NCBI GenBank assembly: GCA_964058805.1
Contig: CAXKVV010000066.1
Location: forward strand, 1 to 47,924
Direction: 5' to 3'
DNA: 47,924 nucleotides
Source of the DNA: Schoenoplectus triqueter
Lineage: Eukaryota > Streptophyta > Magnoliopsida > Poales > Cyperaceae
Shown: positions 20,024 through 31,085 of the stretch, piece by piece
How the letters are laid out: each line of letters starts with the position of its first letter
How positions within the stretch are numbered: position 1 is the first letter of the stretch
Notes under the pieces: generated by a model
Databases searched by the model: none
What the model was told of the DNA's origin: nothing
What the model saw: only the letters and a program-made list of their open reading frames with translations
Made by a program: the position numbers and the translations under genes

Positions 20024-21791
20024 ATGGAAAAGGAGACCTTACAAGCTCAACTGAGTTTTCTCCTTTTCTCATTTGCCATCTCCTTTTCCTTTCTGGCCTG
20101 TTTGCTAGCCCTCCTTCACAAATCGGACCGGTGGCGGTGGCAGTGGTGGTGCAGCTGCTCTGTTTGTGAGGCATATGTTACTGCTTCGTGGGTCTCTGAG
20201 CATCGCAACCTGTGTGATTGGTACACACACCTCCTGCGCTCATCGCCCACTCATACCATTCACATCCATGTTTTGCGTAACACGATCACCGCTGATCCCA
20301 TAAACGTGGAGCACATGTTAAAGACAAATTTTAACAACTATCCTAAGGGGAAGCCCTTCTCTGCCATCTTAGGTGATTTTTTGGGCCAAGGGATATTCAA
20401 CGTGGACGGAGATCGCTGGTTGTTCCAACGGAAGCTAGCGGGTGCTGAGCTGGCATCACCAATTGTAAGAGCCTTTGCCATGAGAATTGTGTCGTCTGAG
20501 GTTGTTCAGCGCTTACTCCCTCTGCTCAACTCTGCTGCAGCTGAGCAGAAACAACTAGATTTGCAGGATGTCTTCAGACGATTTGCATTCGATTGCATAT
20601 GTAAAATATCTTTTGGGGTGGACCCAGGATGCCTTGAGCTTTCATTGCCTATGTCTGAATTTGCAGCGGCATTTGATAGAGCATCGATGCTGTCTGCACG
20701 GCGAGCGGCAGCACCTGCAACAGCTGTGTGGCGGTTGAAGAGGCTTTTCAACGTTGGGGAGGAGAAAGAGTTGCGAAAGGCAATTCGGTTGATCGACCTT
20801 CTAGCCGAGGAAGTTATTCGGCAGAGGAGGAAGCTCGGTGTTTCTTCGAGCAACGACCTACTCTCCCGCTTCATGACCACCATTGATGATGACAGGTATT
20901 GTAATAATCTAGTTTAACGCCCCACTTAATTAAATTAAATGAGGTAATCTAACTTAATAGATTGTATGTATGCACATGTAAAGATTTAAACAAACAAGAG
21001 TAACAAAATAAGTTCATATCTCGAACTGTCCTGTCGGTACCATGTTGATGAGAGTTCATGAAATTTATAAATTTACTGTTGTAAACGATACATTTTATTT
21101 CCAAATAATAAGAAAATAAGGAAGTTCAAACATATATTTCAGGTACTTGCGTGACATCATTGTCAGTTTTATGCTGGCCGGTAGGGACACCATCTCATCG
21201 GCATTGACCGGCTTCTTCCTACTCCTTTCGTGCCATCCCCTTGTCAAGTCTTCAATCCGCAACGAGATCAACTTGTCACTTTCATCTGACAAAAATGGCA
21301 ATGCATCGCTTGATCGAATAAGAGGGATGCACTATGTACACGCAGCTCTGTACGAGAGCATGCGGCTATTCCCTCCAGTACAATTTGACTCCAAGTTTTG
21401 TATTGGTGATGACATGCTACCCGATGGAACAAACGTGACAAAAGGCACAAGAGTCACGTACCATACTTATGCCATGGGACGCATGGAGGATGTGTGGGGC
21501 CCAGATTGCAACGAGTTTCGACCAGAGCGATGGCTGAATGACGGGAAATTTGTTCCTGTCAGTCCGTTTAAGTACCCGGTTTTCCAAGGCGGCGTACGTG
21601 TTTGTATAGGAAAGGAGATGGCACTGATGGAGATGAAAACCGTTATTGTGTCAGTTGTGAGGAGCTTTGATTTTGAAGTCGTAGATGAGGAGGGCGGATT
21701 GCCGAAATTTGCACCCGGTTTGACTGCCGCATTTGCCGGAGGTTTACCAGTTCGAGTTCACAGGAGAGAGATAGATCACGTCAGGTGGTGA
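20024..21791 (+). CDS. Cytochrome P450, CYP94 family (506 aa, two exons)
   Basis: Exons 20024-20895 and 21143-21791 join in phase 2 to give 506 residues, the usual CYP94 length. An N-terminal hydrophobic segment (about residues 10-30) would anchor it in the ER membrane. Conserved motifs are AGRDT in the I helix (303-307, oxygen activation), ExxR in the K helix (362-365), FRPERW (416-421) and the haem loop FQGGVRVCIG (438-447) with Cys445 as the haem thiolate. NYPKGKPF, FNVDGDRWLFQRK and FPPVQFDSKF are characteristic of CYP94, whose known members hydroxylate the omega end of fatty acids or jasmonoyl-isoleucine. Sequence alone does not choose between these. Oddity: the proline-rich hinge after the membrane anchor is absent, replaced by a Trp/Cys-rich stretch. 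No internal stop is present and all catalytic motifs are intact, so it is probably functional. It stands alone among transposons. Confidence 0.93.
20896..21142 (+). other. Intron of the P450 gene
   Basis: It runs from GTATTG after GACAG to TTTCAG before GTACTTG. The 247-bp AT-rich sequence contains stops in the coding frame. Removing it joins the Asp-rich end of exon 1 to the YLRDI start of the I-helix region, as expected for CYP94. Confidence 0.9.
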
Positions 21792-22102
21792 GGTTTCTGG
21801 CTTCTCTCGATCGTTAGACAGTTACCAGACAATGCGAATTCGAACAAATTTTCTGTTCATTTTGATCTAGTGATGCATCAGTTGATTAACTGGAGCCGTC
21901 CATTGAGAAGGAAATAGGAAGTTATTACTTTTCGAAATTTCCCTGATTGATCTCGTTGGGATGATTTAATTGTATACGAGGGAATCTTTTATCTATTGGT
22001 GTTATTCTGTTTTCTCAACCCATGTAAATTCCTCATTTGAAAATGAAAGATTTTAGATTTTTGCATTTTTTGCAACTGTTGGACTAATACATCGATCCTA
22101 CT
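21792..22102 (+). other. P450 3' region up to the copia insertion
   Basis: About 310 bp of AT-rich sequence holds the likely 3' UTR. A polyadenylation region is plausible near 22040-22060, but no canonical AATAAA is seen. The last five bases (22098-22102, CTACT) are the target duplication of the copia element. Confidence 0.5.
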
Positions 22103-22337
22103 TGTTAAAAATAGACTTAGAATGATTTTTCATTTTTTTGGTATTCATAGACCCATATAGGACTGAGTCATTACTATACCGTTATTGTACCGTTGGTACA
22201 AGTTATATAAATACCGAATAGCATAGGAGATGTACAATTATAACAATATAACAATAATCAATAAAAAAAATACTTTCAATCATACATTCCTCCCTGTTCT
22301 TTCTAAGCATCAGTGAATTCATCTACGATTGTCATCT
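22103..22337 (+). repeat. 5' LTR of the copia element
   Basis: Starts TGTTAAAAATAGAC. Aligns with the 3' LTR over its whole length, with many substitutions and a few small indels. Its end is eroded (TCATCT where the 3' copy has TCATCA). Confidence 0.82.
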
Positions 22338-24935
22338 AAGGAAGAAGTAATTAATTACTTATTTGAATTTATAAATAGAATAGAAATGCAATATAATGAC
22401 AAACTTAAAATCGTTAAATCCAATAATGGAACCGAGTTTATAAATAATAAATTCATATCATTTTATAAAGAAAAAGAAATTATACATCAAACCTCTTATA
22501 CATACACAACCCAACAAAATGATGCAGTAGAAAAAAAAATAGACATTTATTTGAAGTGATAAGAGCATTATTATTTCAATATAACGTTTCCAAAATGTAT
22601 TGGTTGAATGCTATACTTAACACAAACTATTTAATTAAGGGAAGGGATCACTTGACAATGGCTATCTTAACAATCTTGATAATCTTGACAATAACCCATT
22701 TTAGTATTTATTTAAAAATTTATTGTCAAGATTGTCAAAATAACCCATTGTCAAGTGATACCCACCCGTTAATTAATCACCTATCTAGTAGTGTTTTAGA
22801 AAATAAGATACCCTTAGAAATACTTTTTCAAGGAAAAAGTAAATATGGATCATTTAAGGGTATTTGGATGTATTTATTTTGTTAAAATACAATGAAAACA
22901 CAAGTTTGATGTAAACTCAATTAGAACCATATTTTTAGGATATTCATCTCAAATAAAATTATAAATTTTGTCATCCTATTAATAAAATATATATATTTTT
23001 AGAGATGTTATATTTATTGAGAATGAATCATATTTTAAAATAGAAAATAAAGATAACAAATGAAACTTCAATGTCATTGATTGAACCAATCTAGTACTAC
23101 CTCAATTATATGAAATAGATAACATTGATGTTAAGGAAGAAGGTAACAATGAGAATAATGGTGAGACAAATGACCAAGAGAATGAACCAAGTGAGTAAGA
23201 AGAAGGCATAGAAGAAAATAACAACAATAATAAACGAGATATCATGATAAGAAGGACCATAAGAGTTTCTCAACAATCGACAAGGCTTAGAGACTTCATA
23301 ACTTACAAGGTAAAAAAGGTAAAATATTTCATCCAGAATTTTCTTTTCTATAACCAAATTTCACCACAATATATATTCTTCTTAATTGCTATTTCAAAAG
23401 AACAAGAACATATTCATTATCTTGAGGCCATAAAATATCCAAAATGATGTCAAGCAATGCCTGAAGAATTAAATACTTTAGAAAATAATAAAATTTAGGT
23501 ATTAGTGCAATTATCTAAAGGTAAAAAAACCCGTTGGGTGTAAATGGATATATAAAATTAAATACAATAATAATCATACCATAGAAAAGATATAAAGTTC
23601 GACTAGTTGCTAAAGATTTTACCTAAATATATGGTATAGATTACAAATAAATATTTTCACCTGTGATAAAAACGAATACCATTAGAATTTTACTTTTGGT
23701 TGCAGTAAATCAATGGTGGAATATATACCAAATGAATATTAAGAATGTCTTTCTTCAAGGGACATTTGAAGAAGATTTATACATGACGTTACCACTCGAT
23801 CATGAAAAAGGAAAAAAATCTAACTCACTTTGTAAGCTAAATATGTTGATCTATGGATTGAAGCAATTTTTACAAGCATAGTATGAAAACTTAGCTCTTA
23901 TTTAAATTCATGTAATTTCAAGGCAAGTAGTGCAAATCATTATTTATTTGCCAAACATAATCATGACCACACTATCATTATTTTGAAATATATGGACGAT
24001 ATCATAATCACCCGCAACAATAAAAATCAAATAAAAGAAATCAAAGACCAATTAAAGAAAAGTTTGACATCAGGATTTTGGTCATTTGAAATATTTTTTG
24101 GGTATTGAAATAGCATATTCTCATGACTCAAGAAGGTTTGTTTCTCTATAAATGGAAGTATATTTTAGATTTGTTGAAAGAAATAAAAAAATAGATAGTC
24201 AACCGATTTCAACCCCTATTGATAGTAAAACAAAACTAAATATTGAGGATAGTAAAGATATAAGCCAATATTTGTAGGTAAATTAATCTATCTTACGGTA
24301 ATCTGACCGGATATTGTATATGTTGTTAGTCAATAAGCCAATACATGCATGCCCCGAGAACCTCTCATATGGAAGCAATTGATAGAGTCTTAAGATATTT
24401 AAAAAAACACCTGAAAAATGAATGTTCATGATAAATAATGATTCTAATGAAGTATGTGACTATACCGATGTATATTGGGTCAGGAGTTTTGATAGAAAAT
24501 TCACAGTCGGCTATTGCACATTTGTAGACAGAAATATAATCACATGGAAGAACAAAAAATAAAATATAGTAGTAAGGTCAAACGCGAAAGCCGAATATCG
24601 AGTTATGACATCAACAGCGAGTGAATTTATGTGGATAAAGCAACTACTCAATAATTTGAATATCACAACTCATTTACCGATAAAAATATTTTATGATAAT
24701 CAAATCACATGTCACATAGCATCAAATCTCGTATTTCAAGAGAAGACTAAGTATATTGAAATCGATTGTCATTTTATTCGAGAGAAGATACAATCAAAAG
24801 AAATTGAGATATCATTTGTAAAAAGCAAAGATCAAAAGGTCGACATATTCATTAAAGGATTAGATTCTGCACCATTCGAAGATAATGTTGGCACATTGGG
24901 ATTGATTGATATATGTAATTTAATGTGAGAGGGAG
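22338..24935 (+). pseudogene. pol: Broken copia pol: integrase, reverse transcriptase, RNase H
   Basis: Fragments in shifting frames follow the copia order. Integrase core: NNGTEFINN with the second catalytic Asp changed to Asn, and an IIHQTS segment (about 22340-22640). It continues after a MITE at 22639-22768. Reverse transcriptase: IRILLLVAVNQWWNIYQMN and NVFLQG (about 23670-23880), with the active-site box as YMDD at 23989-24000. RNase H and pol end: SEFMWIKQLL, FYDNQ and DCHFIREKIQSKEI (24605-24928), running to the polypurine tract. Many stops and frameshifts make it non-coding. Confidence 0.85.
22639..22768. mobile_element. 130-bp foldback MITE inside the copia integrase
   Basis: TTAATTAA flanks it on both sides (22631-22638 and 22769-22776). 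The ends are inverted repeats sharing ATCACTTGACAATGG (22647-22661 and, inverted, 22745-22759). The interior is also self-complementary (TCTTGACAATAA against TTATTGTCAAGA). Removing the element and one TTAATTAA restores the reading frame of the integrase, which supports an 8-bp target duplication and hence a hAT-like origin. It carries no coding capacity. Confidence 0.75.
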
Positions 24936-25163
24936 TGCTACAAATAGACTTAGAATGTTTTTTATTTTATTGGGCGTTAGATAATCTTATCATAGACCCA
25001 TATAGAATTTAGCCATTACTATACCGTTATTGTACCGTTGGTACAAGTTATATAAATACCGAAGAACATAGGAAATATACAGTTACAACAATATAAGAAT
25101 TATCAATATACGTTCCTCCCTGTTCTTGACAAACATCAATGAATTCATTTACAATTATCATCA
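24936..25163 (+). repeat. 3' LTR of the copia element
   Basis: Starts TGCTACAAATAGAC directly after the polypurine tract and ends TCATCA, followed by the target duplication CTACT. Confidence 0.85.
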
Positions 25164-25168
25164 CTACT

Positions 25169-26190
25169 AAATTATCTCTACGCCCTCAACAATTTATTAA
25201 AGGTGCTTTTTTATAATTTTGAAAGTATCTATCATCATTTGTTTTTAAGTACTTAATTAGTACAACTCTTCCTTTCAATAATTTGATTAGAAGGAATTAA
25301 TATATAGTACCAAGTCCCATGTGGCAAATGTTGGACCTTTCGTCTGTGCCAAACTGCAAGAACAGTTTAATCTAACATTTGTCTTTTGCCTTTTATTTGT
25401 TTTGCATTAAGCAACACGGGATTGGGAATTAAACTTTTGTTTAAAAAGCTCACGGTCCCTGGATACTTCTTTTAGTTAATTAGAACATGTTGACATATTA
25501 CACCACTAGATTCGATATAAGCTTGAGCACCCAAATTTGCCATTAAATTAGTTCAAGTTTTGAATTACAACACCCTGTTGATATAAATATTTGAGAGTCA
25601 GAAGTGTAAACTCTCCTAACGTCAATAGGTATTAGCTACTGGCGGATTGAGAAATACAGAAAAATATGGATATAAATAATTAAAATTGAGGATGTCCACA
25701 TTTAATATAAATGTGTTAACTTCATTAAATCTTAAAAAATAAAATAACTATTAGTAATGATAAAAGATCCAATTCGTTTATACTCTTTCATAGCTGTGAA
25801 ATCACGCATTTATCCTTTCAAAAGTTATATATCATATTTATACTTTGAATTACTTAAAACTCTTAAAATGTCCAGATTTTTTTAGTAAATAAAAGAAATA
25901 AATAAATGGAAATGATAAAATTTGCTCGGAAATTAGCCCATATAGCCTGGACCGAGTTTCAAACTCGGTTCCAGCTCCAACAATTTAATATTTTATTATT
26001 ATTTTAGTGCTGATTTTCAATAATCCAAAACAAATACTTAGAAAACTCAAAATACCCTAATTTTTTGTATCCCTCAATATTTTGATATGAAGAATTTAAT
26101 GAGAATGATAATTTTGAATTTCGGATGTGTTACGATAAAATTTGAGCCGTATGCACTTAGTCTCGAAATACAAATGTTTTCACAATAGTC

Positions 26191-26238
<48 letters not shown>

Positions 26239-26648
26239 AAAAACTCAAATTGATTTTGTTATTTTTACAAAATACAGGTTGAAACATTAATTAATATTTA
26301 ATGACTATTCTATGTCCACTTTTTTCTCTTCTTTGCATAGTACGTCCAAGTAATGATCCCCATTCGCCAAAACAACTTTCAAATCTCTCTTCTTAAGTGT
26401 GCAATTAACATAAATAAAGAAAAGATAATAATTGGTAAATGTTGGGGATCAATAATTTGAAAGAATAAATATGACATTATGAATTTTAGTGGAAAATATA
26501 TAATTTTCAAAATTTAAAAGGATAGATCTGCTCTGTTTTTAAAAGAATAAATATGGCATTAACAATAAACATTTGCCTGCACGTCTCTTAATAGGTCTGC
26601 TCTGTTTTCAACATTACAGACGCCACAAAACAACCGACTTACCAAAAG
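25169..26648. other. AT-rich intergenic DNA
   Basis: I see no gene, RNA or clear transposon end here. A (TA)n microsatellite lies at 26194-26236. Scattered short ORFs have no recognisable motifs. Confidence 0.55.
26194..26236. repeat. (TA)n microsatellite
   Basis: An uninterrupted alternating TA run of about 43 bp. Confidence 0.95.
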
Positions 26649-26936
26649 GTAGAGGTGACAATCGGGCGGATCGGGTCGGGTTCGAGTTCGGATCCGGCGG
26701 GTCGGGTCAGTTTGACTTTCTGGAAGAAATCGGGTTGGACCGGGTCGGGTTAGGGTCGGGTTGGGTCGGGTCAATTTACATATTGTATTTTTTCAGATCG
26801 TTGATAGATTTTGATTGGATTGAAGGCCATTTGATCTCGGGTCGGGTCGGGTCAGGCCGGGTTCGGATCGGATCAGGTCAGTTTGACTTTCTTAAAAATT
26901 CCTAAAAAATCAGATCAGGTCGGGTTCGGGCCCGGC
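26649..26936. mobile_element. GGGTCGGG-rich element fragment
   Basis: Starts TAGAGGTGACAATCGGG, similar to the ends of hAT-like elements, and contains many GGGTCGGG units in one orientation plus two CAGTTTGACTTTCT segments. The expected inverted right end is missing; the stretch is cut by a foldback element at 26937. The two ORFs spanning it are read through the GC-rich repeats and are not genes. Confidence 0.45.
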
Positions 26937-27135
26937 GGGAGGTACAAAGACCTTTGAACAAAAAAGTTAGTTCAAAATCCTCTGAAATCGTTGATTTTGC
27001 ATTGAGATTCATATTTTTAATAAATTTTAAATTTAAAATTTATACTTTCAATAATTATTATGAATCTCGATGCAAAATCAACGGCTCCAGAGGGCTTTGA
27101 ACCAACTTTTTGGTTCAAAGGCCTTTGTACCTCCC
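26937..27135. mobile_element. 199-bp foldback element with 76-bp arms
   Basis: The arms 26937-27012 and 27060-27135 are inverted copies of equal length with a 47-bp AT-rich spacer. The outer ends read GGGAGGTACAAAG and the inner ends ATTGAGATTCAT / ATGAATCTCGAT. There are roughly ten mismatches and no visible net indel. No target duplication is clear. It looks like a MITE of uncertain superfamily. Confidence 0.7.
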
Positions 27136-27183
27136 CACTTCCTTAGAAAAGACGTGCAAGTAGCTAGAAAAGATGCATAAGAC

Positions 27184-27573
27184 TAGTGTATTAAAAATGG
27201 GGCGGGTCGGGATGGAGCGGGTTTGCACTGGTCGGCGGGTTTTGGCGGGACGGGTCGGGATGAATAAATGAGTTTTAACGGGACAGATTAGAATGGGTCC
27301 ATTTTGGGGGTTTGGCCTAGACCCGTCGAGTCGGACGGGTTGGCATGTTATAGCGGGGTGGGTCGGGTCGGGAACGGAACGGGTCGGTGCGTTTTTTTTT
27401 CCCAAGGTCGGATTGGGTCTAGCATGGGTTTTTTAAAATACAATTTGCCCGCGCCTGTACTAGATCCACCGGTTCTAACGAGTCAGGGATCTGACGGATT
27501 GGATCACGGATCGGATCGCGACCACGAGTTTCGCGGGTCAGGTCTGACCCGTCTGAGCTTTTTTACAACACTA
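27184..27573. mobile_element. 390-bp hAT-type MITE with perfect 8-bp target duplication
   Basis: CATAAGAC flanks it at 27176-27183 and 27574-27581. The ends are TAGTGTATTAAAAATGG and, inverted, TAGTGTTGTAAAAAAGC. GGGTCGGG-type units fill the interior. An 8-bp duplication and TA(G)-type ends are hAT hallmarks. There is no transposase, so it depends on an autonomous relative. ORFs 27115-27405 and 27304-27597 are read across the repeats. Confidence 0.85.
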
Positions 27574-27581
27574 CATAAGAC

Positions 27582-30133
27582 ACCTATGAAATCATAATTA
27601 ACCAACAATTTCCTCTTAAGTATCATATCCTAGCCTAAGCCTAGTTAGTGCTAGTCACCATCATTAGATTCACTCCCAAATCCTAATTTCATCATCGGGC
27701 CAATGCTGATGATCGATTCCAAAATCATGAATTGGCTAACGCATTTCTTTTATTCAGTGAAATTTTATTTTGTCACATTTATTTTCAATTAATCATCGAA
27801 TCGTGTTGCTTACAATGGTTACTTCACTTGCAATTTACATACAATTATTATGAATTTGATTACTCCCATGGTTTTTTTTTTCAAAAATAAATAAACAAAT
27901 AAAATGGACACTTGCCTACCTACCTCAAAAGAAAATAGAATTACTCTCTACCGTACATATCATTTAACATGAGTATAAACATATTTTTTATTTTTAAGTT
28001 TGTTTGAATTTTTTTTAAAAATAAATATTATCAACATTTTCAAGATAAATAAACGGCTTCTCTCTGAATATCACTGTACATTTAGATTCATATATCCAAT
28101 AGATATAAATACGTATTTATAATTCTCCACGTGAGAGGTGGCATCAGTGGCCGATCCGGTCTATATTATATAAGCCTGAATATAATTAGCAGATTTTAGA
28201 TTGTCAAATATTTAAATATGATAGATTTTAATTTTTCAATTAAGTTAAGACACTCGTATAATTTTTATTTATATTTTTGAACTGCAGAATTTTTTTTTAC
28301 TATTTTTCACATACTTTTGAAAGAAAGAAAATATATATTTATAACAATTGTAGATCATATAAATGATTAATGGATTCGGATTCAGTAACATATAGTTTTC
28401 TGAAGTGGGTCACTTGACAACCTAATAGCAGTTTAGAAGTATACTTGCCTAGTTAGTGAAAACTCTCTGTCATAGTGTATATATTGGAGTGGAAGTGGAT
28501 CCATTGATGGGGGCAGCATACTTCAAATGGGCAGAAGGAGATATTTGCACCCAGGAATCAAATAAAGGGTCCTCAGGGAGTCAGGGGGGGAGTACTGAGA
28601 CCAGCAACTGTAGATATGGACCAGAGTTTCTTACCAACCACCACTGTTAGTTGGGTATCTATCAGTCCTTTTTTGCTCCCTATATTGGATATATCTGTTT
28701 GCTAGCTTTTATGAAGCCGAAAGTAAAAGGTTGAAAAATGTACCAGAAAAGGAAAAAAAATTATATATTGGATACTGTTTTCATAACCAGAATCGCTTTA
28801 ATGCGTAGTTTAAATTAGTGACGTGATGGTGATGCTGGTGCTGATCTAAATTAGTGACAGAGGGCTTAAATTGTAGCAGGTGGTCCGGACCACATTTGCT
28901 GAAGAACGCATGATCGGCTATTTATTAACCAATACATAAAGCAAACCCTTGAAAAAACATGCTTACCTACACTCTCTCTTGTGTAGCCTACACAAGAGAG
29001 GCTGGCTCTGATTATTCTGAAACAAGATGAGATGAGGCATCGTTTTAGCATAACTTCAACTTCAATTAATATGGTATCATGATGGAGATAGGTATTGTAA
29101 CTGATGAACATAAAATCCTGTGGACTAATGTAAATTTTTAATCAATGGACAACTAATTAAAAGTAAGTAATATTTTTTGTTAAATATTTATGTTAATGAC
29201 ACATACAATTAATTTAATTAGTTAATTATCTAGCCAGATGAATCAAATACAGCAACTGTCAACAAAACCTCAAATATTTTTCATAAAAATAGCTTTTTGT
29301 AATATCCAAATTCTGTAATTTGTTATATTGATGTTAGAACTGCATTGAGGTTGTAGGTTTAAAATTCAAATAAGAGTTCTTTATTGAATGACTTGATCCA
29401 CTTCTTTTCTTAAGAAAAAAAAAAGCTATAACCATTTGGCCTGGTTGGAAATATTATCTTGTTTTCGGCTGCCAAATATTGAAGTTAGTATTTAGTGAAA
29501 CAACTACGAATTGAATCATTATTAGTTCACTTATACAATAACTTTTAGTTAATAATTTAGAGAAAATTATTTTATACACCAAATTCTACACACAGTAATT
29601 ATTTGATGTTAAATATAAAAAACTTTTAAAAATATATTTTTTGGGAACTTAAGCTAGAAACTATATATTTTTAAAAATTGTTTATGTCTAATATTGAATG
29701 CAGATAAAATGTGTAGATAAGGATGCAATCATTACTCCATAATAAATTAATTATACTTTTCTTTTAACGAAGATCATATCGTGAGGAGTACATTGACGTA
29801 TATCCAATGTTTTATGTAGCAAATGACTTTTTTTCAAGCAACTAGCTACTACCTAACATCTTATTATTTACTCACAGCAATTCGTGACCCCGATTAATTA
29901 CGCACGGGGAATTTCAAACTCTCTTTCTTTTTGCATGTACATTATTATATATGTTGAGAATTAAAGCTAAATCGAGCTAATTAGGCTAATTAAAGAAATT
30001 GAGGGATTTAACAGCCCAAAAATAACTCATCATAGACCCAATTAGGATTAGAGAGCTACTTAACAGTCACTTCCATCCAATCTTTTTTTTTTCCATTTTT
30101 TTTCTATAATACTGTTATATTACTATTGGTATC
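27582..30133. other. Gene-poor AT-rich DNA
   Basis: No recognisable gene is present. A 64-codon open frame at 28456-28650 has no family motif, although its local composition (GGATCC, GGGGGCAGC) is less AT-rich than its surroundings, so an old gene or exon fragment is possible. A perfect short hairpin lies at 28974-29000. The rest holds only AT-rich sequence and short A/T runs. Confidence 0.5.
28974..29000. repeat. Perfect 13+1+13 inverted repeat
   Basis: The arms are CTCTCTTGTGTAG and CTACACAAGAGAG around a single C. No role is known; it could be the core of a decayed foldback element. Confidence 0.8.
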
Positions 30134-30866
30134 TGTGAAACCCCGCAAAAATTTAAATAATAAAATATAGAAATATCTAATTTAACAAAAGATGAGAAAC
30201 CACATAGAATAAAACTTTAAAATTAAGAAAATAAATTTAAAATGTTAAGAACATAACCCAAAAATTAAATTAAAATGCTATTAAAATATAATAATTTAAA
30301 ACTTAATTGATAAAATTAAACAAAAATATCTTGGTCAAATGAAATTGGATGTACGAATCAAATAAGAATTTAGATTCTTAAAATTGATTTGAATTTTGAA
30401 ATAAAGAGAAATAAAAATTAATTTAGGAGAGATCAATTAATGAAATTAATGGAAGGCCAGATATAAATCTAAAATGTTAATATTTGAGATTAAAACTTAA
30501 ATAATAATAACGATTAAAGTAGCAATCACGAATCTTAATTATAATTAAGAAATAACATAACACAATAATTAATAAATCTTGAATATAATAATCTAATGTA
30601 ATTATTTTATGACTTATAAATAAAAAAAGATAAAGTTTATTTACGACTTTATCTCATGATCAAATGAATAATCAAATAAAAGGAAGATCAAGTTAATAAA
30701 ATATAAATTACAGGATTTATTAAAGAACCTAAAATTTCAAATTATCTTAAAGTATAATAATCAAATTTAAATAAAGATGATTAGAGTGATTAATTAAAAT
30801 TCTAAAAGATAAAACAAACACATAAACGGATACACGGTATTGATCATAGCAAATCAGAATATAACC

Positions 30867-31085
30867 CATTCTTCTCCATCTTTTTCTTTTCTTCCCTTCC
30901 CGATGACCCCTCACATCACAGCCTCTCTCTATCTCTCTATCTCTCTCTCTCTCTCCCCCCGTGGCTCTGTCACCCGATGCCCCTTTTGTTTTCCCTTTTT
31001 CTCTTCTTCCGACCCTGGCGACAATCCCTCCCTTTCTTTTCATTTTTCCAACCATCAATTTTCTCCTGCTCTCTCTCTCTCTCGC
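30867..31085. repeat. CT-rich low-complexity block
   Basis: Runs of TCTCTCTC and TTCTTTTCTTCCC. Open frames on both strands here (30747-31103 minus; 30840-31228 plus) follow from the low complexity and lack recognisable motifs. Confidence 0.75.

Larger units (their letters stand above)
22103..25163 (+). mobile_element. Degraded Ty1/copia element with both LTRs and target duplication
   Basis: LTRs at 22103-22337 and 24936-25163 share TAGACTTAGAATG at their starts and ACCGTTATTGTACCGTTGGT within. The element is flanked by CTACT at 22098-22102 and 25164-25168. A polypurine tract (GAGAGGGAG, to 24935) abuts the 3' LTR. The 2.6-kb interior starts directly in integrase, so leader, gag and protease are deleted. 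It ended up just downstream of the P450, in the same orientation. Confidence 0.88.

Noticed and set aside
20506..20883. Minus-strand 125-codon ORF
   Set aside because: It is the antisense of P450 exon 1.
26559..27597. Several open frames in GGGTCGGG-rich DNA
   Set aside because: Proteins are repeated Thr-Arg-Pro or Gly-Ser-Gly patterns from the simple repeat, inside MITE-like elements.
28456..28650. Possible small gene of 64 codons
   Set aside because: No recognisable domain, no convincing promoter or splice context. Kept only as a remark in the gap description.
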